From: CAVSCD01 sp963726335
GTDB taxonomy: Bacteria > Acidobacteriota > Aminicenantia > Aminicenantales > UBA8522
NCBI GenBank assembly: GCA_963726335.1
Contig: CAVSCD010000012.1
Coordinates: 620,001 to 684,000 of the forward strand
Direction: 5' to 3'
DNA length: 64,000 nucleotides
The notes under the pieces were generated by a model. It saw only the letters and a program-made list of their open reading frames with translations. It made no database searches and was not told the DNA's origin. Shown piece by piece: positions 46,909 through 55,148 of this stretch. The stretch's first letter is position 1; each line of letters opens with the position of its first letter. A program made the translations under genes and the position numbers.

Positions 46909-48350
46909 TCCAGAACAAACGGTCCGGGCTCGTCGGCCTGTTCGTCCTCAGCGACGCCGTGTCCATCCTGGCGTCGTTCTTCTATGCCTATCTTTTCCGT
47001 TTCTATGCCTACATCATCCCCACCGACCGGGGTGTCCCGCCGCTCCGCTATTATGTCGCCGTTTTTCCCCTGTTCCTGGCGATGCACCTGCTGTTCTTCT
47101 ATTTTCAGAGTTTCTACAAAACGCGTCTCCAGCGGGCGAAGATCGACGATTTTTTGGCCATCTGTCTGAACGCCATCCTGACCATCCTGGCCGTGTTCGC
47201 CGTGATGAGCTACCTCTACAGCTACAGTCAGGGAGCCAAGCCGCTGTTCCGGGTCACCCTGAAGCTCTCGCACGGCTTCCTGTTCGTCTATTTCATCACC
47301 GTCATCTTCTTGATCACATTCCTCCGAAACCAGATCTATTATTTCATGAAACGGCGCTACGCCAAGGGCCTCAACCTCCAGAATGTCCTGATCATCGGGG
47401 GGGGAGAGATGGGGCGGGCCGTCGCCCAGAAAGTCAACGTCTACAAGGATCTCGGGTTCCGTGTCCAGGGCTTTCTGGATGACGACCGGGCTCCCGGGGA
47501 AAAAGTGGATGTCGACGGCGGCGTGGAAGTCCTGGGGAGTCTCCGGGACCTCGCGGCGGTCCTCGACCGCGGCGAAACGAGCGAAGTCTTTGTCGCCCTG
47601 GACCTGAACAACTACGCGAAGATCATGGAGACGATCAAGGTCGCCAACAACTATCTCGTCAACATCCGGCTGATCCCGGACCTCTTCCAGCTCCTCACCC
47701 TCAAGGCCAACATCCAGGACCTGGACGGCTTCCCGGTGATCTCGATCGACGACGTCGCGCTGCGGGGTATGAGGAGCCTGCTGAAGCGGGCGATCGACAT
47801 CCTCGTCTCGGCCTTGGGTCTTCTCCTCCTCTCGCCGCTCTTCCTGATCATCGGTCTCCTCATCAAGGCCGGCTCGCGCGGCCCGGTCTTCTACCTTCAG
47901 GAGAGGATGGGTCTGGTCGGCCGCCGGTTCAAGATGATCAAGTTCCGGACCATGGTCTGTGACGCGGAAAAGGAAACGGGGCCCGTGATGTGCCGGCCCG
48001 ACGACCCGCGGATGACCAGGATCGGACGGTTCCTCAGAAAGCTCAGCCTGGACGAGCTGCCCCAGCTCGTCAACGTCTTCAAGGGGGAGATGAGCCTGGT
48101 CGGCCCCCGGCCGGAGAGGCCGGAATTCGTGGCGGAATTCTCCGACAAGATCCCCCGGTACATGTTGCGGCACAAGGTCAAATGCGGGATCACGGGCTGG
48201 GCCCAGGTCCACAACCTGCGGCAGGACACCCCGATCGACAAGCGGATCGAGTATGACTTCTACTACATCCAGAACTGGTCGCCGGCCTTGGACCTGAAGA
48301 TCATCTGGATGACGCTGCGCCGGGGTTTCATCGACCGCAACATGTCGTGA
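46905..48350 (+). CDS. Undecaprenyl-phosphate sugar phosphotransferase (WcaJ-type)
   Basis: A polyisoprenyl-phosphate hexose-1-phosphate transferase of 481 residues that starts polysaccharide synthesis by moving a sugar phosphate from UDP-sugar to undecaprenyl phosphate. Four hydrophobic helices come first, then a Rossmann-like CoA-binding part (VLIIGGGEMGRAVAQKV), then a re-entrant helix and the catalytic domain with VFYLQERMG, KFRTM, LDELPQLVNVFKGEMSLVGP and RPE. I chose the GTG overlapping the upstream TGA; a GTG 24 bases earlier is also possible. Inner-membrane protein, the last gene of the cluster. Confidence 0.92.
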   Translation: MIQNKRSGLVGLFVLSDAVSILASFFYAYLFRFYAYIIPTDRGVPPLRYYVAVFPLFLAMHLLFFYFQSFYKTRLQRAKIDDFLAICLNAILTILAVFAVMSYLYSYSQGAKPLFRVTLKLSHGFLFVYFITVIFLITFLRNQIYYFMKRRYAKGLNLQNVLIIGGGEMGRAVAQKVNVYKDLGFRVQGFLDDDRAPGEKVDVDGGVEVLGSLRDLAAVLDRGETSEVFVALDLNNYAKIMETIKVANNYLVNIRLIPDLFQLLTLKANIQDLDGFPVISIDDVALRGMRSLLKRAIDILVSALGLLLLSPLFLIIGLLIKAGSRGPVFYLQERMGLVGRRFKMIKFRTMVCDAEKETGPVMCRPDDPRMTRIGRFLRKLSLDELPQLVNVFKGEMSLVGPRPERPEFVAEFSDKIPRYMLRHKVKCGITGWAQVHNLRQDTPIDKRIEYDFYYIQNWSPALDLKIIWMTLRRGFIDRNMS

Positions 48351-48356
48351 GCGGGT

Positions 48357-49004
48357 TCAGGCCCGGCCGGGCCACATCTGCCGGATCCCGCGGGCGACGT
48401 ATTGGATCCCCGACACCACGGTGAAGACCAGGGTGAACGCATAGAGCAGGGACAGCGCTTCCTTTGAAGTCGCCCAGGCGACCGCCGGTTGCAGCCGCCA
48501 GGACGAGGCCTGGACATAATTCCCCAGGACCACCCAGATGACCGTGATCACCTGAAGGACGGTGCTGATCTTCCCGAGCACGGCGGGGGTGAATTTCCGC
48601 CGGCCGCGCGCCAGGCTGATCACCACCCCTCCCAGGACGATTATGAGGTCGCGCCCCAGGACGGTCGCCGTCAGCCAGATCGGAATGACATTCGCCCCGC
48701 CCAGACCCCCGATCGAAAGCAGCACGAAGGAGGTCGCTCCCAGCGCTTTATCGGCCAGGGGATCGATCAGCACGCCGAGCTCCGTTTGGAGCTTGAGCTT
48801 CCGGGCGGCGAACCCGTCCAGGACGTCGGTCGCCCCGGCCAGGCAGATCACGAACAGGGCCGCGCCCGGCCGGTTCCGGATGATCATCATCGCGAAAACC
48901 GGGACGAGGAAGAACCGAATCATCGTCAGGCTGTTCGGCAGGTTCAGGAATCCGCCTCCGGTCCGGTTGCTCATCATGGGTTTCCGATCACGCTTCCTCC
49001 GCAC
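48357..49004 (-). CDS. pgsA: CDP-alcohol phosphatidyltransferase, probable PgsA
   Basis: A 215-residue inner-membrane enzyme with the CDP-alcohol phosphotransferase signature DVLDGFAARKLKLQTELG followed by VLIDPLADK, i.e. the conserved Asp set that binds metal and CDP-diacylglycerol. It most likely makes phosphatidylglycerophosphate from CDP-diacylglycerol and glycerol-3-phosphate. The start may be the GTG given or the ATG nine codons later (MMSNRTGG). It closes the miaA-hflX operon, 12 bases after the TPR gene. Confidence 0.88.
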   Translation of the reverse strand: MRRKRDRKPMMSNRTGGGFLNLPNSLTMIRFFLVPVFAMMIIRNRPGAALFVICLAGATDVLDGFAARKLKLQTELGVLIDPLADKALGATSFVLLSIGGLGGANVIPIWLTATVLGRDLIIVLGGVVISLARGRRKFTPAVLGKISTVLQVITVIWVVLGNYVQASSWRLQPAVAWATSKEALSLLYAFTLVFTVVSGIQYVARGIRQMWPGRA

Positions 49005-49016
49005 GCCGGCCGCGGC

Positions 49017-50339
49017 TCACCTCAAAAGGGCCAGCAAAGTGTCGACGGCCTGCCTGGCTTCGGACCCGGAAACGGTCTGATCCGGCCGAAAGGTCCGGTC
49101 GGGATACAGCTCCATGACCTGATAGGACAGGATATCGCTGATGGGGCGGAAATTGGCGTGTTCCGGAACGATGTCCGAGATCTGAATCCGTTCGGGGGGG
49201 ATCTGCCGGAAAAACCGCTGGCCCCGCTCGCCGAGATAGGCGATGACTCGGGCCAGGACTTCGGCCAGGTCGGCCCGCGTCACCAGGCGACGCGGCTGAA
49301 AAGTGTGGTTGGCATAGACATCGATCAATCCGAGCGAGGTGACCTTCAGGATGAACTTGGCTGCCCAGGACGCCGAGACGTCGACGATGATCGGCGGTTT
49401 TCCCGGAGCCTCTCCCAGGTCGTTCCGCAGCTGGACGGCCAGGATCGCCGCCAAGTCCTCCCGGGTGACGACCGGCAGTGTGGCGATATCGTTGTACTTG
49501 CTCGGCAGCTCGAAGATCCCCAGCCTGTTTTTAATGGCCTCGACCCGCTCCTTGGCCTTGGCGTTCCCGGGTTCGACCTCCAGGATCTTCTCGTAGACCT
49601 CGAGGCTCCGCTCGAACTGCTTGGATTCCTCGAGCACGGCAGCATAATCGGCCAGGATGTCCAGGTTATCCGGGTCGGCCGCGGCCGCGGCCTTCAGGTG
49701 GACGAGGGCACTCGAGGGCTTGTCGACCTTCCTGTAGATGTTGGCCAGCGCGAGGTGGACTTCGGGCGACTCGGGAGAGTAATGAAGCGCCCTGAGGTAG
49801 GCGTCCGTGGCTTTCTGGACGTCGCCCGCGGCGGCGGCCGACCGCGCTTCGCCGATCGCGGTCTCCGTGCTTTGCTTTTTGAGGGCTTCGTAGCTGTCCC
49901 GGACCCAGGCGTTGCGCGATTCGAGCTTCAGGACCTCTCGGAGCTCGTTGAATGCCTTGTCGGACTCGCCCGTCTTTTGATACAGCTGGACCAGGCCGAT
50001 CCGGGCGAGCGTGGCGTTGGGATGCTGCTCGACGCTTCGGCCGAAGAATCCCGCCGCGCCCGGATAGTCGTCCCGGGCGAGCGCGAGATAGCCGAACCCG
50101 ATGTCATAGAGGGGACTTCCCTCGCCCAGCATGAGGAGGGCCTTTTGCGCCTTGTCGAGATACCCATCGCGGATCAGGTTCCAGGCATCCTGGGTCTGGA
50201 TGCGCTCTTCGAGCTCCATCGAGCCGGTCAGCGACTGGGGCAGGTTCTCGAGGTAAAGGTTGGGCGGCGGCGTCGGCGCGGGGACGCACGACGCGAGCAG
50301 GACGCACAGCCCAAGCGGCAGTCCGACTTTCTTTACCAA
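49017..50339 (-). CDS. TPR lipoprotein with C-terminal SLH-like domain
   Basis: A 440-residue protein with a lipoprotein signal (GLPLGLCVLLASC, lipobox LASC). Residues 45-280 hold TPRs such as SPEVHLALANIYRKVDKPSSALVHLKAA. The C-terminal 150 residues contain S-layer-homology-like repeats (ITRxDLAxxLA pattern: VTREDLAAILA, VTRADLAEVLARVI, VSGSEARQAVD, with LYPDRTFRPDQTV). It should be anchored to a membrane facing the periplasm and may contact cell-wall polymer. The start overlaps the hflX end by seven bases. Confidence 0.82.
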   Translation of the reverse strand: MVKKVGLPLGLCVLLASCVPAPTPPPNLYLENLPQSLTGSMELEERIQTQDAWNLIRDGYLDKAQKALLMLGEGSPLYDIGFGYLALARDDYPGAAGFFGRSVEQHPNATLARIGLVQLYQKTGESDKAFNELREVLKLESRNAWVRDSYEALKKQSTETAIGEARSAAAAGDVQKATDAYLRALHYSPESPEVHLALANIYRKVDKPSSALVHLKAAAAADPDNLDILADYAAVLEESKQFERSLEVYEKILEVEPGNAKAKERVEAIKNRLGIFELPSKYNDIATLPVVTREDLAAILAVQLRNDLGEAPGKPPIIVDVSASWAAKFILKVTSLGLIDVYANHTFQPRRLVTRADLAEVLARVIAYLGERGQRFFRQIPPERIQISDIVPEHANFRPISDILSYQVMELYPDRTFRPDQTVSGSEARQAVDTLLALLR

Positions 50340-51595
50340 TTCTCCTCTCCTTCGACGAGGTACGGAAGATAGTTTATCATGAACCGGGAATCCGCCATAA
50401 CCAAAAATTCCGCAACTTCCCCGTTTTCCCTGGACTTCAGGACAATCGACCAGCGCCGGAGAGAGGACGCCAGATCCCTCTCGACGGCGGGAAACCGGAG
50501 GTGGAAAAGCCGGAAGTCCTGGAAGGCGACATTCCGGATCTTGAGCTTCAAACCCGCCAGCCCTTCTCCCGTCCGGGCCGAGATATAGGCGGTCCGGTCG
50601 CCGAGAGCGTCATTGCGCGCGGCGAGATCGTCCCTTGCGGGCAGGAGGTCGATCTTGTTGAATACCCGGATCACGGGAACATCCGAGGCGCCGATGTCGG
50701 CGAGGATGTTGTCCACGGCGGCGGCCTGCTCGCCGGACCTGGGCGACGAGAGGTCGATGACGTGGAGCAGGACGTCGGCCTCGCGGATCTCGTCGAGCGT
50801 CGCCCGGAAGGAGGTGACGAGCTCGACGGGGAGCTTCCGGATGAAGCCCACGGTGTCGCTCAGGAAAAAATACAGGCCGTCCGTGAAATCGACCCGCCGC
50901 AGGACGGGATCCAGGGTGGCGAATAGCGCGGGCGACGTGTACCTTTGGGAGCGGCTCAGGGCGTTGAACAGCGTCGATTTGCCGGCGCTGGTGTAGCCGA
51001 CGAGCGAGACCGTGGGCACGGGCCCCTTGCGGCGGCCGTGCCTCTGGCTCTCCCGCCGTTTGTGGATGGCCTCGATCTCGCGCCCGATCCGGTTGAGGCG
51101 CTCCTTGATCCGCCGCCTGTCGACCTCGAGCTTCTTTTCGCCCGGGCCCCGCGTCCCGATGCCCGCGCCCAGCCGTGACAGCGCCACGCCTTTGCCCGTC
51201 AGCCGGGGCAGCAGGTACTTGAGCTGGGCCAGCTCGACCTGGAGCTTGCCCTCGTTGCTTCTGGCGCGCTGGGCGAAGATGTCCAGGATGAGCTGGGTCC
51301 GGTCGATCACCTTGGCTTGGATCTGGTCCTCGAGGCTCCGCTGCTGGGTGGGGCTCAGGTTATGGTCGAAAATGACGAGGTCCGCGCCGAGCTCCTCCCT
51401 CTTTTGGCCGAGCTCCTCCGCCTTGCCGGAGCCGACGAATAACCCGGCGTTCGCTTTGGGCCGGTGCTGCAGCACCCTCTCGACGACCACAGCGCCCGCT
51501 GCCGCCGCCAGTTGGGCCAGCTCGTCGAGGGACTCCTCGGCGTCGCGCCTTTCGCCTTGGCCGAGGGCCAGATGAACCAGGATGGCTCTTTCCAT
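50333..51595 (-). CDS. hflX: GTPase HflX
   Basis: A 420-residue ribosome-associated GTPase that splits stalled 70S ribosomes in other bacteria. Visible: the N-terminal HflX domain (LFVGSGKAEELGQKREELGADLVIFD), the glycine-rich linker GAGIGTRGPGEKKLEVDRR, G1 GYTSAGKST, G3 DTVGFI and G4 NKID. I begin at MERAILVHLALG, two bases after the miaA stop, rather than 31 codons earlier inside miaA. It is one of the minus-strand operon genes. Confidence 0.93.
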   Translation of the reverse strand: MERAILVHLALGQGERRDAEESLDELAQLAAAAGAVVVERVLQHRPKANAGLFVGSGKAEELGQKREELGADLVIFDHNLSPTQQRSLEDQIQAKVIDRTQLILDIFAQRARSNEGKLQVELAQLKYLLPRLTGKGVALSRLGAGIGTRGPGEKKLEVDRRRIKERLNRIGREIEAIHKRRESQRHGRRKGPVPTVSLVGYTSAGKSTLFNALSRSQRYTSPALFATLDPVLRRVDFTDGLYFFLSDTVGFIRKLPVELVTSFRATLDEIREADVLLHVIDLSSPRSGEQAAAVDNILADIGASDVPVIRVFNKIDLLPARDDLAARNDALGDRTAYISARTGEGLAGLKLKIRNVAFQDFRLFHLRFPAVERDLASSLRRWSIVLKSRENGEVAEFLVMADSRFMINYLPYLVEGEENW

Positions 51596-51597
51596 GG

Positions 51598-52524
51598 TCA
51601 GGCGGCGAGCTGCCCCTCGAGGCAGGCGGCCAGGACGGCGGGGTTGTCCGCAGGTACCCAGATGACGCTCGGCATTTTCCTGAACCAAGTCATCTGCCGC
51701 TTGGCGAAGTGACGCGTATCGAGCTTGGTCAGCCGGACGGCTTCCTCGACCGGGATCTCCCCCCTGACGCAGCGGACGCCGTGCTTGTAGCCGAGGGCCC
51801 GGAACGGCGGCGCCGACTCCGGGATGCCCTCGTCCAGCAGCCGGCGGACTTCCTCGACCAGGCCGTTCCGGAACATGCGGTCCACGCGCTCCTCGATCTT
51901 CCGGTACAGCGCGGGACGCTCCAGGTTCAAACCGATCTTGACCGGCGATAGCCCTTCGGCCGGGGGGGTCGTGTTCGAAAAATGCTCGGAGATCGGCCGC
52001 CCCGTCAGGGCGTAGACCTCGAGGGCCCGGACCAAGCGCACCTTGTCACGGGGGCCGATGAGCCGGGCATAGACCGGGTCGACCCGTTCCAGCTCCTTTC
52101 TCAGACTGTCCAGGCCCGAGGTCCGGGCCTCCTCCTCCAGCCGCGCCCGCACGGCCGGGTCGCGTCCGGGACCCGGGAAGAGGCCGTCCAGCAGAGACTT
52201 GAGATAGAGTCCCGTCCCCCCCACGACAAAGGGCCGCCGCCCCCGCCCGCGGATGAGGCGGACGGCGGCCGCGGCCTGGGCCGCGAATTCGGCGGCCGTG
52301 AACTGGACCGTGGGTTCGACGATGTCGAGAAGGTGATGGGGAATCCCGCGCCTGTCGTCGAGTGACGGCTTGGCCGTGCCGATGTCGAATCCCCGGTACA
52401 CCTGCATCGAGTCGGCGTTGATGATCTCCCCTTCGAAGCGGAGCGCCAGCTCGATGGCCGCCGCGCTCTTGCCCACACCGGTCGGGCCGAGGATGACGAT
52501 GAGCGGGCGGCGGTCAGAGCGCAA
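51598..52524 (-). CDS. miaA: tRNA dimethylallyltransferase MiaA
   Basis: A 308-residue enzyme that transfers a dimethylallyl group to A37 of tRNAs reading UNN codons. The P-loop GPTGVGKS at the N-terminus, NADSMQVYRGFDIGTAKP, GGTGLYLKSLLDG and the C-terminal TRHFAKRQMTWFRK are diagnostic. It appears to start with TTG, overlapping the tail of the 26-residue peptide gene by 11 bases. In many bacteria hfq lies between miaA and hflX; here the two are adjacent. Confidence 0.95.
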   Translation of the reverse strand: MRSDRRPLIVILGPTGVGKSAAAIELALRFEGEIINADSMQVYRGFDIGTAKPSLDDRRGIPHHLLDIVEPTVQFTAAEFAAQAAAAVRLIRGRGRRPFVVGGTGLYLKSLLDGLFPGPGRDPAVRARLEEEARTSGLDSLRKELERVDPVYARLIGPRDKVRLVRALEVYALTGRPISEHFSNTTPPAEGLSPVKIGLNLERPALYRKIEERVDRMFRNGLVEEVRRLLDEGIPESAPPFRALGYKHGVRCVRGEIPVEEAVRLTKLDTRHFAKRQMTWFRKMPSVIWVPADNPAVLAACLEGQLAA

Positions 52525-52594
52525 TTTTTGCCAGGACCCAAACGGCCGCGGCCGTGACGAGGAGGAGCAGGGCGAGAACCTGACGACGGTTCAA
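52514..52594 (-). CDS. 26-residue single-helix membrane peptide
   Basis: A tiny frame, MNRRQVLALLLLVTAAAVWVLAKIAL, has a basic start followed by one membrane helix (given here only as residues 1-26 in short form: MNRRQ, then hydrophobic). Its TTG start overlaps the TGA of the DUF4388 gene, and its stop overlaps the miaA start, so it fits exactly between the two. It is not homologous to anything I recognise; it may be chance, but the double overlap favours a translated peptide. Confidence 0.45.
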   Translation of the reverse strand: MNRRQVLALLLLVTAAAVWVLAKIAL

Positions 52595-53694
52595 CTCGCC
52601 TCCCCGATCCTTTCGAGGCCCTTGACGACGGCGGCCTCGTGATCATTCCCCAAGGTCTTCTTGACGGCCAGCACCTCGGCCACGAGGATCTCGCTCAGGA
52701 TATCGAGGAGCGCTCGCCGGCCGGCGAGATGGAGAGAGTTGAGAGCAACGACGGGGAACGGCTTGAGCTCGACCCGGCCGTCCGACCGGATCTCCAGATC
52801 CTGGAGCGGCGGCGCCAGCCGCGGCCTCACTTCATCCAGGGCCTTCTCGAGCACATTCATCGCCACCGGTCCGATCTCCTTGGAGATGTACCGGAAGATA
52901 TAGGCGCACTTGTCGTTGAAATCGCCCCAGGACCTCTCCAATCCGCCCGCCGGGACATCGGCCGGCGGCCTGACCTTGCCCGAGGACCGCGGCACTCCGG
53001 CGAGCCCCAGCGCGATAAGCGCCCAAACCGCCCGCTGGGCTTCCCTCTTTCCCAACTGGCTTTCGGCATAAAGTGTCTGAAGACTGGGAGACTCACGAAG
53101 AAGCCTCAGGACGTGCCTTTCCGCAGGCGCGAGCGCCGCGTGGGCGGCATGTCCCGGCGAGAGAACTTGGACGGCCTCGGTTTCGGGCGGGAGGCAGGCC
53201 TCGATCAGGCTGAAGCCCTTCATCCGGCGGATCCCCCGCAGGATGAAATCGAGCGTGGGCACGATGGCGAAAACCCGGGCGGCCCGGACCTCCGCTTCCG
53301 GCTCGAACACGAACTCCCCGTCGGGCCAGTCGAAGGCCGGCAGGCACTCGTCCAGCCAGGATTCGGCGGCTAGCTCGAAGGCGCGGTCGGGCCCCAGGGC
53401 GCCGCGCTCGATCAGGGCCCGGGGAAGGGTCAGGCCGCGTTCGCGCGCGAAATTCGCGCACTCCTCCATCTGCAGGACGCCGAGCACCCGCGAGGCCATC
53501 AGCCGCTTCCGGAACAGATCCTCGGAAAAAAACCCTTCGGCCAAGGCCTGTTCGCCGGCCGAGATCAGGAGGTCCCGCTCGCCGGCCTCGCCCTTGAGGC
53601 GCAGCGCCCCCGATTTCCGCCGCTCCCAGAAATGAAAGAGCAGCACGGGCAGCGGCGTCTCCGTCAAGCGGCCGCGCCAGAGGTCTTCGGTCAT
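52591..53694 (-). CDS. DUF4388 domain-containing protein
   Basis: A 367-residue cytosolic protein. The first 100 residues (RLTETPLPVLLFHFWERRKSGALRL, then GERDLLISAGEQALAEG) match DUF4388, a PatA-like N-terminal domain found in signalling proteins of myxobacteria, Acidobacteriota and relatives. The rest is helical and uncharacterised. I prefer the second ATG (MTEDLWRG), because the -10 box ends seven bases before it and directly abuts the first ATG. It leads the operon with miaA and hflX. Confidence 0.8.
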   Translation of the reverse strand: MTEDLWRGRLTETPLPVLLFHFWERRKSGALRLKGEAGERDLLISAGEQALAEGFFSEDLFRKRLMASRVLGVLQMEECANFARERGLTLPRALIERGALGPDRAFELAAESWLDECLPAFDWPDGEFVFEPEAEVRAARVFAIVPTLDFILRGIRRMKGFSLIEACLPPETEAVQVLSPGHAAHAALAPAERHVLRLLRESPSLQTLYAESQLGKREAQRAVWALIALGLAGVPRSSGKVRPPADVPAGGLERSWGDFNDKCAYIFRYISKEIGPVAMNVLEKALDEVRPRLAPPLQDLEIRSDGRVELKPFPVVALNSLHLAGRRALLDILSEILVAEVLAVKKTLGNDHEAAVVKGLERIGEAS

Positions 53695-53700
53695 GGTCAT

Positions 53701-53729
53701 AATTTAGGTGACGACGGTGGTTCTGTCAA
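53701..53729 (-). promoter_or_regulatory. Promoter of the DUF4388-miaA-hflX operon, probably leaderless
   Basis: On the minus strand, TTGACA (53729-53724), 17 bases, TAAATT (53706-53701). The -10 box touches the first ATG, so transcription should start at about the second ATG, with no leader. Confidence 0.7.
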
Positions 53730-53739
53730 CACGGCCGGA

Positions 53740-54441
53740 TCAAAGGAAGAACCCCTTCCCGACGACCGCGAAGGCGAATCCGGCCAGGCCGCCCAGGAAC
53801 CAGAGTGCGTACGAGATCGCCAGGCCTTTCCCGATGCTGAACTTGAAGGCGGAGGCCAGCCCCAGGCCGAACAGGCCGTACATCCAGAGAGTGAAGAAGT
53901 CCACCTGGCTCAACGCGGCGTAGGCCGCCGAGCCGGCCGGGAGGTCCGGGAAAAACGCCGCCAAGCCCGTTGAGATCTGGAGGACCGACCCTCGCGACTT
54001 GAGCAGCGCCAGCCGGACGGCGTTGCCGAGGACGGCCGCGACAAGCCCCGCGTGGAGGAAGCCGGAGAGAACCTGAACATAGTGGCCGCGCCGGGTCAGG
54101 GCCCGGCCCGCGCCCAGCGCGATGAGCGAGGTGAAGAGGAAGAACGTCAGCGAAACGAGAGGCCGGACGACGAAGGCGTCGAGCGCCCGGCTCCCGCCCT
54201 CGAGCCTGGCCACGGCGTCGGCGTACTGTTGCTGTCCATGTTTCTCGATGAACCCGGCCGCAGAATTCTCGAAAGTCCGGAGCCTGTCCTGCCGGACGAA
54301 CGGGAAGACGAGGTAGCTGTAGACGGCGCCGGCGGCGAGGACGACGACCAGCGCGTCCACCCAGACGGGACGGTCGGCCAGGGACCGGAAGGTCTTTGCC
54401 GGGCGGAAGACAACGCCCGCGAACCGGCCAAGACAGCTCAC
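53740..54441 (-). CDS. YIP1-family membrane protein
   Basis: A 233-residue protein with five or so hydrophobic helices (VWVDALVVVLAAGAVYSYLVF, LVSLTFFLFTSLIALGAG and others to the C-terminus) and an N-terminal FRPAKTFRSLADRP motif, typical of bacterial YIP1-family proteins. Function unknown; often next to ABC transporter genes. The GTG start overlaps the TGA of the ATPase gene (GTGA), so it is translationally coupled; nine codons upstream would be an alternative start. Confidence 0.75.
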   Translation of the reverse strand: MSCLGRFAGVVFRPAKTFRSLADRPVWVDALVVVLAAGAVYSYLVFPFVRQDRLRTFENSAAGFIEKHGQQQYADAVARLEGGSRALDAFVVRPLVSLTFFLFTSLIALGAGRALTRRGHYVQVLSGFLHAGLVAAVLGNAVRLALLKSRGSVLQISTGLAAFFPDLPAGSAAYAALSQVDFFTLWMYGLFGLGLASAFKFSIGKGLAISYALWFLGGLAGFAFAVVGKGFFL

Positions 54442-55145
54442 CCGCGCTCCCCGGTGGGCTTGTCCCATTCGATCCGGCCGTCGCGGAGGAAGATGATCCT
54501 CTGGGTCTGGTCGGCGATATCCCTGTCGTGGGTGACGATGATGATCGTGTTGCCGCCGTCATGGAGCCGGCGGAAGAGGTTCATGATCTCCGAGCCGGTC
54601 TTCGAATCGAGGTTCCCGGTGGGCTCGTCGGCCAGGATGATCGCGGGCTCGTTGACCAGCGCCCGGGCGATGGCCACCCTCTGCCTCTCGCCGCCGGAGA
54701 GCTCGTTCGGCCGGTGGTTCATCCGGCCTCCCATCTCCACCATCTCGAGGGCCTTCCTCACCAAGCCTTCCCGTTCCCTTTTTTTCATTCCTTTATAGAT
54801 GAGAGGGAGCTCGACGTTGCGGAAGGCCGTCGCCCGGGGCAGCAGGTTGAAGACCTGGAAGACGAACCCGATCTCCCGGTTGCGGATGCGGGCCAGCTCG
54901 TTTTCGGTCATGGCGCTGACGAGCTTGCCGTTCAGAAAATAGCTGCCGTCCGACGGCGTGTCGAGGCAGCCCAGGATGTTCATCAGCGTCGACTTGCCGC
55001 TGCCCGAGGGCCCCATGATGGACATGAACTCGTTCCGCCGGACGAGGAAGGTGACACCCTGCAGGGCGCGGACCTCCTGCCTCTCCAGCTGATAGATCTT
55101 CTTGAGGTCCTCGGCCCGGATCACACCGTTGTCCCGCGGATCCAT
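54438..55145 (-). CDS. ABC transporter ATP-binding protein (MacB/LolD type)
   Basis: A 235-residue ATPase: Walker A GPSGSGKST, FQVFNLLPRATAFRNVELPL, signature LSGGERQRVAIARAL, Walker B ILADEPTGNLD and the switch VTHDRD. This LolD/MacB/FtsE class energises transport by FtsX-type membrane proteins without moving substrate through itself. It starts three bases after the adaptor gene. No FtsX-type permease gene is next to it. Confidence 0.9.
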   Translation of the reverse strand: MDPRDNGVIRAEDLKKIYQLERQEVRALQGVTFLVRRNEFMSIMGPSGSGKSTLMNILGCLDTPSDGSYFLNGKLVSAMTENELARIRNREIGFVFQVFNLLPRATAFRNVELPLIYKGMKKREREGLVRKALEMVEMGGRMNHRPNELSGGERQRVAIARALVNEPAIILADEPTGNLDSKTGSEIMNLFRRLHDGGNTIIIVTHDRDIADQTQRIIFLRDGRIEWDKPTGERG

Positions 55146-55148
55146 GGC

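Noticed and set aside
46680..48212. A 510-codon minus-strand frame opposite the WcaJ-type gene
   Set aside because: Low-complexity Asp/Glu/His/Gln sequence typical of an antisense shadow; the plus-strand product is unmistakable.
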